Part shown: positions 61,645-64,000 of the stretch, piece after piece
Layout of the letters: every line of letters begins with the position of its first letter
Position numbering within the stretch: the stretch's first letter is position 1
NCBI GenBank assembly: GCA_029194675.1
Contig: JARFXP010000001.1
Location: forward strand, 1-64,000
Direction: 5' to 3'
Source: Nitrospira sp.
GTDB lineage: Bacteria > Nitrospirota > Nitrospiria > Nitrospirales > Nitrospiraceae
Length of the DNA stretch: 64,000 bases
Program-made: the position numbers and the translations under genes
Notes under the pieces: generated by a model
Databases searched by the model: none
What the model saw: the letters and a program-made list of their open reading frames with translations, nothing else
What the model was told of the DNA's origin: nothing

Positions 61645-62868
61645 CTATGCCGCGAGACGCAACTGCTTTGGACCCTCCAACAAGTCGACCAGTTCGTTAC
61701 AATGTTGCGTCCAATTGTAGCGGCGTTCAATCAGAGTGCGGCCCTTTCTCGCCAGCCGACTCGCCTCGCCTGGTTCTTGTAAACGTCGCAAGACTCGTTC
61801 AAGCGCTCGTGCGATCGACCGACCATCGACTCCTTCCGCGACCAGGATGGGATCAACTTGGTTCAAGATCTCCGGAATCGCCCCAACCGGCGTCCCGAGC
61901 ACTGGTGTCCCGCAAGCCATTGCTTCGACCATCACCAGACCGAAACCCTCTAATTGGAGACTCGGCATCAGGACAAGATCCGCAGCCTGGTAATATTGCC
62001 CGAGCTGGGATTCGGGAACAAACCCGATCAGACGTACGACATCGCTGAGTCCTTTCCGTTGTATGTCTGCTTGGAGTTGTTCACGCAAAAGGCCTTCCCC
62101 ACCGATTACCAGCATCAGCTCGTGCTGTGTCCTGTTCAGCATCTCGATCGCACGCAACAGATTGTCGAGCCCCATCCTTGGCACAAGGTTTCGAACTGTG
62201 AAGAGAACCGTACGATTGCCCGGCAGATTGAGTGCTGCCTTCGCAAGTCGCCGATCCTCTAACGGGACGAAGGCATGCGGATCAACCGCCCCCGGGATGA
62301 GTGCCAAACGATCGACCGAAATAGCGTGCGTTCCTACGACTCGCTGGCGCATAAATTGACTGAGAACGGCCACATGGTGACATCGGGATATCACCGCGCG
62401 TTCTACTGAGCGCCTTGCCCGAAGATTGGCCTGTCGACGCAAGCTTGCCAGAGTCGAAGAAGTCTGACCTTGCCTCGTTTCATATTCCTCATGAGCAAGA
62501 GAGTGACACATATAAATCCATCGGGACGCCGCATGACGACGAACCAGAATTGGGCCCAGGCCTGCCAGCGCCTGGTGAATGATGACGACATCCAGCGGTT
62601 CGGTCGCACATAAGCGATCGAACTGTTCAACCGATCGACGCACTGAAGACCAGAGAAACGCCGCTTCGTGCTTGCGACTGACTGAATAGCGCCACTCGCG
62701 AATGCCGCTCATCTCCAGCACCCCCTCCGATGCATGCTCGGAAGCCCGCGTCAGCAGCTCCACGTGATGTCCCAACATCGCCAATCCAAGGGCTTGGTTG
62801 CGAAGAACCCGTTCCGCTCCGCCGATGACTCGCTCAGCGGAAACTTCAGCCAACAACAGAATATTCAT
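61645..62868 (-). CDS. GT4 glycosyltransferase, second of two adjacent
   Basis: 407 residues. N-terminal GGAERVLRNQALGLAMLGHH is the acceptor-side start, and VAVLSQFMRQRVVGTHAISV leads to VLFTVRNLVPRMGLDNLLRA. The donor site is VLMPSLQLEGFGLVMVEAMA with the EX7E acidic pair, then CGTPVLGTPVGAIPEIL. It adds a sugar to the lipid-linked repeat. It overlaps the asparagine synthase gene by ATGA. Confidence 0.93.
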   Translation of the reverse strand: MNILLLAEVSAERVIGGAERVLRNQALGLAMLGHHVELLTRASEHASEGVLEMSGIREWRYSVSRKHEAAFLWSSVRRSVEQFDRLCATEPLDVVIIHQALAGLGPILVRRHAASRWIYMCHSLAHEEYETRQGQTSSTLASLRRQANLRARRSVERAVISRCHHVAVLSQFMRQRVVGTHAISVDRLALIPGAVDPHAFVPLEDRRLAKAALNLPGNRTVLFTVRNLVPRMGLDNLLRAIEMLNRTQHELMLVIGGEGLLREQLQADIQRKGLSDVVRLIGFVPESQLGQYYQAADLVLMPSLQLEGFGLVMVEAMACGTPVLGTPVGAIPEILNQVDPILVAEGVDGRSIARALERVLRRLQEPGEASRLARKGRTLIERRYNWTQHCNELVDLLEGPKQLRLAA

Positions 62869-64000
62869 AAGTTGGCCTTCGTTGCCATTCGTTCAGAATC
62901 GTCGGCGCATAAACCTCGATGCCAAAGCTCCAGCACCATCAGCGCATACAATTGATCTGAAAAGTTTCGGCGGCCGCTCTCATGTTGCCCCAGCAACCAC
63001 CGCACATAAGCCGGTTTGACATACCCCCGGTCCTTGATCACATCGTCCGTTAACAGATCGTGTGCCATCTCGCGAAGGTCTTCTCGAAGCCATCGAGCCA
63101 TGGGTACCATGAATCCTTGTTTGGGTGCATGAAGAATTCGATCCGGCAGAAGACCCCGCAACATTCGACGCATAAACCCTTTCAATTCCCAACCAGTGAG
63201 ACGTACTGGGGAGGGAATTCGCAGTGCTGTGGCCAAGAGCTGATGATCGCAAAACGGGACACGCAACTCGAGCGAGTGCACCATGCTCATACGGTCGGCC
63301 ATGTGCAGGAGATCGTCAGGCAGATAACTCTGTAGGTCGACGCCCATGGCACAGTCCGTCGGGTCGGACGATGGCCACTGGTTGAACAGATCCTCACCCG
63401 GTCCAAGCAGCCTCTCGTTGACAAACATCGCTGCCAACCGCTCTCCCCAGAGGATACCGTCCCATTCGGCTGGAATGAACGTGGTCCAGCGGCGGTATTG
63501 CTCGGGAAGCGACAAATGTCCATCGCCCAGAAATCGTTTCATGCGGGCGGCTTGATCACGAGCGTTTCCATGTTCGCCGATACGCCTGCTCCATTGAGCC
63601 ATGTGCTCCCGCAGCACCCGAGGAATTCGTTGATACTGCGCTGCGGTGCGGAGGCCCAAATAGCGAGGATATCCACCGAAAAGCTCATCTCCGCCGATGC
63701 CCGAAAGAGCAACCGTGACAGTCTGTCGCGCAACCTCCGAAACGAGATACGTGGGGATAGCCGACGAATCGGCAAATGGCTCCCCCATGCCCTCCACCAC
63801 TTTCTCGATCAGCGCGACCGCATCCGGTCTCAGAATCGTCTCCGAATGAACGGTCTTGAAGTGATCAGCCAACAATCGCGCCGATTCCAGCTCGCTGAAT
63901 GATTGGTCGAAGGGATGCTCATACCCGATCGAGAACGTCTTGACCGGCCCACTCTGTGCTCTTGCCATCATGGCTAACAATGACGCCGAATCGATACCGC
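62865..64000 (-). CDS. Asparagine synthase (glutamine-hydrolysing) type amidotransferase, C-terminal part
   Basis: The synthetase domain only; the gene runs off the right edge. At the edge it reads GIDSASLLAMMARAQSG, continuing the SGGxDS pyrophosphate loop. KTFSIGYEHPFDQSFSELES, TVALSGIGGDELFGGYPRYL, MADRMSMVHSLELRVPFCDH and LRGLLPDRILHAPKQGFMVP follow, all typical of AsnB. In exopolysaccharide operons such proteins usually amidate a uronic acid sugar instead of making free asparagine. That is inference from context. Confidence 0.92.
   Translation of the reverse strand, partial: GIDSASLLAMMARAQSGPVKTFSIGYEHPFDQSFSELESARLLADHFKTVHSETILRPDAVALIEKVVEGMGEPFADSSAIPTYLVSEVARQTVTVALSGIGGDELFGGYPRYLGLRTAAQYQRIPRVLREHMAQWSRRIGEHGNARDQAARMKRFLGDGHLSLPEQYRRWTTFIPAEWDGILWGERLAAMFVNERLLGPGEDLFNQWPSSDPTDCAMGVDLQSYLPDDLLHMADRMSMVHSLELRVPFCDHQLLATALRIPSPVRLTGWELKGFMRRMLRGLLPDRILHAPKQGFMVPMARWLREDLREMAHDLLTDDVIKDRGYVKPAYVRWLLGQHESGRRNFSDQLYALMVLELWHRGLCADDSERMATKANL

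Noticed and set aside
1..64000. CRISPR array
   Set aside because: No regularly spaced direct repeats with unique spacers were seen; the repeated sequences are IS ends and palindromes.

Overview
The window looks like a chromosomal segment of a Nitrospira-type bacterium (phylum Nitrospirota). This rests on the flavour of the proteins and the mix of gene families, not on a database search. The supporting observations are a short 198-residue EF-Ts, an rpsB-tsf-pyrH-frr block, tandem bifunctional-nuclease-domain proteins, tandem B12/radical-SAM proteins and generally GC-rich DNA. It is a patchwork of compact housekeeping operons, two polysaccharide/sugar clusters on the minus strand, and heavily scarred insertion zones.

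Left end (1-9.3 kb): transposase debris (an IS3 right end, a broken DDE transposase, an IS3 OrfB fragment, a complete IS5-type element) and a MITE-like palindrome precede a minus-strand nucleotide-sugar cluster. That cluster holds a C-methyltransferase, a 3,5-epimerase, an SDR reductase and a glucose-1-phosphate cytidylyltransferase. It is split by an internally deleted IS1182-type element and an IS1380-type remnant. A frameshifted outer-membrane barrel gene follows. Centre-left (9.9-18.7 kb) is conserved and plus-strand: Fe(2+)-trafficking protein, two bifunctional nuclease proteins, rplM-rpsI with a clear terminator, argC-argJ, rpsB-tsf-pyrH-frr and alr.

18.7-32.2 kb: a MITE with 18-bp perfect terminal repeats overlaps the alr stop codon. 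Next is a nested insertion. A secreted cupredoxin/glycosidase-like gene is cut near its 3' end by an IS4-family element with a 10-bp target duplication, and that IS4 is itself cut by an IS3 element. The gene's orphan C-terminal tail can be read on the far side. Then come a frameshifted secreted esterase, a DsbA-like protein, a FadL-type porin and a large hybrid histidine kinase. 32.5-43.97 kb holds compact small genes (thiamine-binding protein, siroheme synthase N-domain, HNH nuclease, Rieske protein, 2Fe-2S ferredoxin, MoaB, CBS protein, MDR dehydrogenase, PhzF) and two tandem B12-binding radical-SAM paralogues.

43.97-54.1 kb is a plasticity or defence-like island. It contains an unidentified multi-hairpin element, HicAB, a two-gene operon of unknown function, a decayed GAF fragment, a strikingly AT-richer two-gene cassette (239 and about 976 residues, no recognised catalytic domain), an IS110-type element, tRNA-derived scars, two REP-associated transposase (RAYT) fragments, a truncated PilZ protein, an SpvB/Tc-toxin fragment, HigBA and an antitoxin remnant. 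The two-gene cassette is my best candidate for an undescribed system. The right end (54.2-64 kb) has mtnA and a tightly overlapping exopolysaccharide operon reading leftwards: asparagine synthase, two GT4 glycosyltransferases, a PHP-type metallohydrolase, WbqC, PIG-L deacetylase, DegT aminotransferase and a WecA/MraY-type sugar-phosphate transferase.
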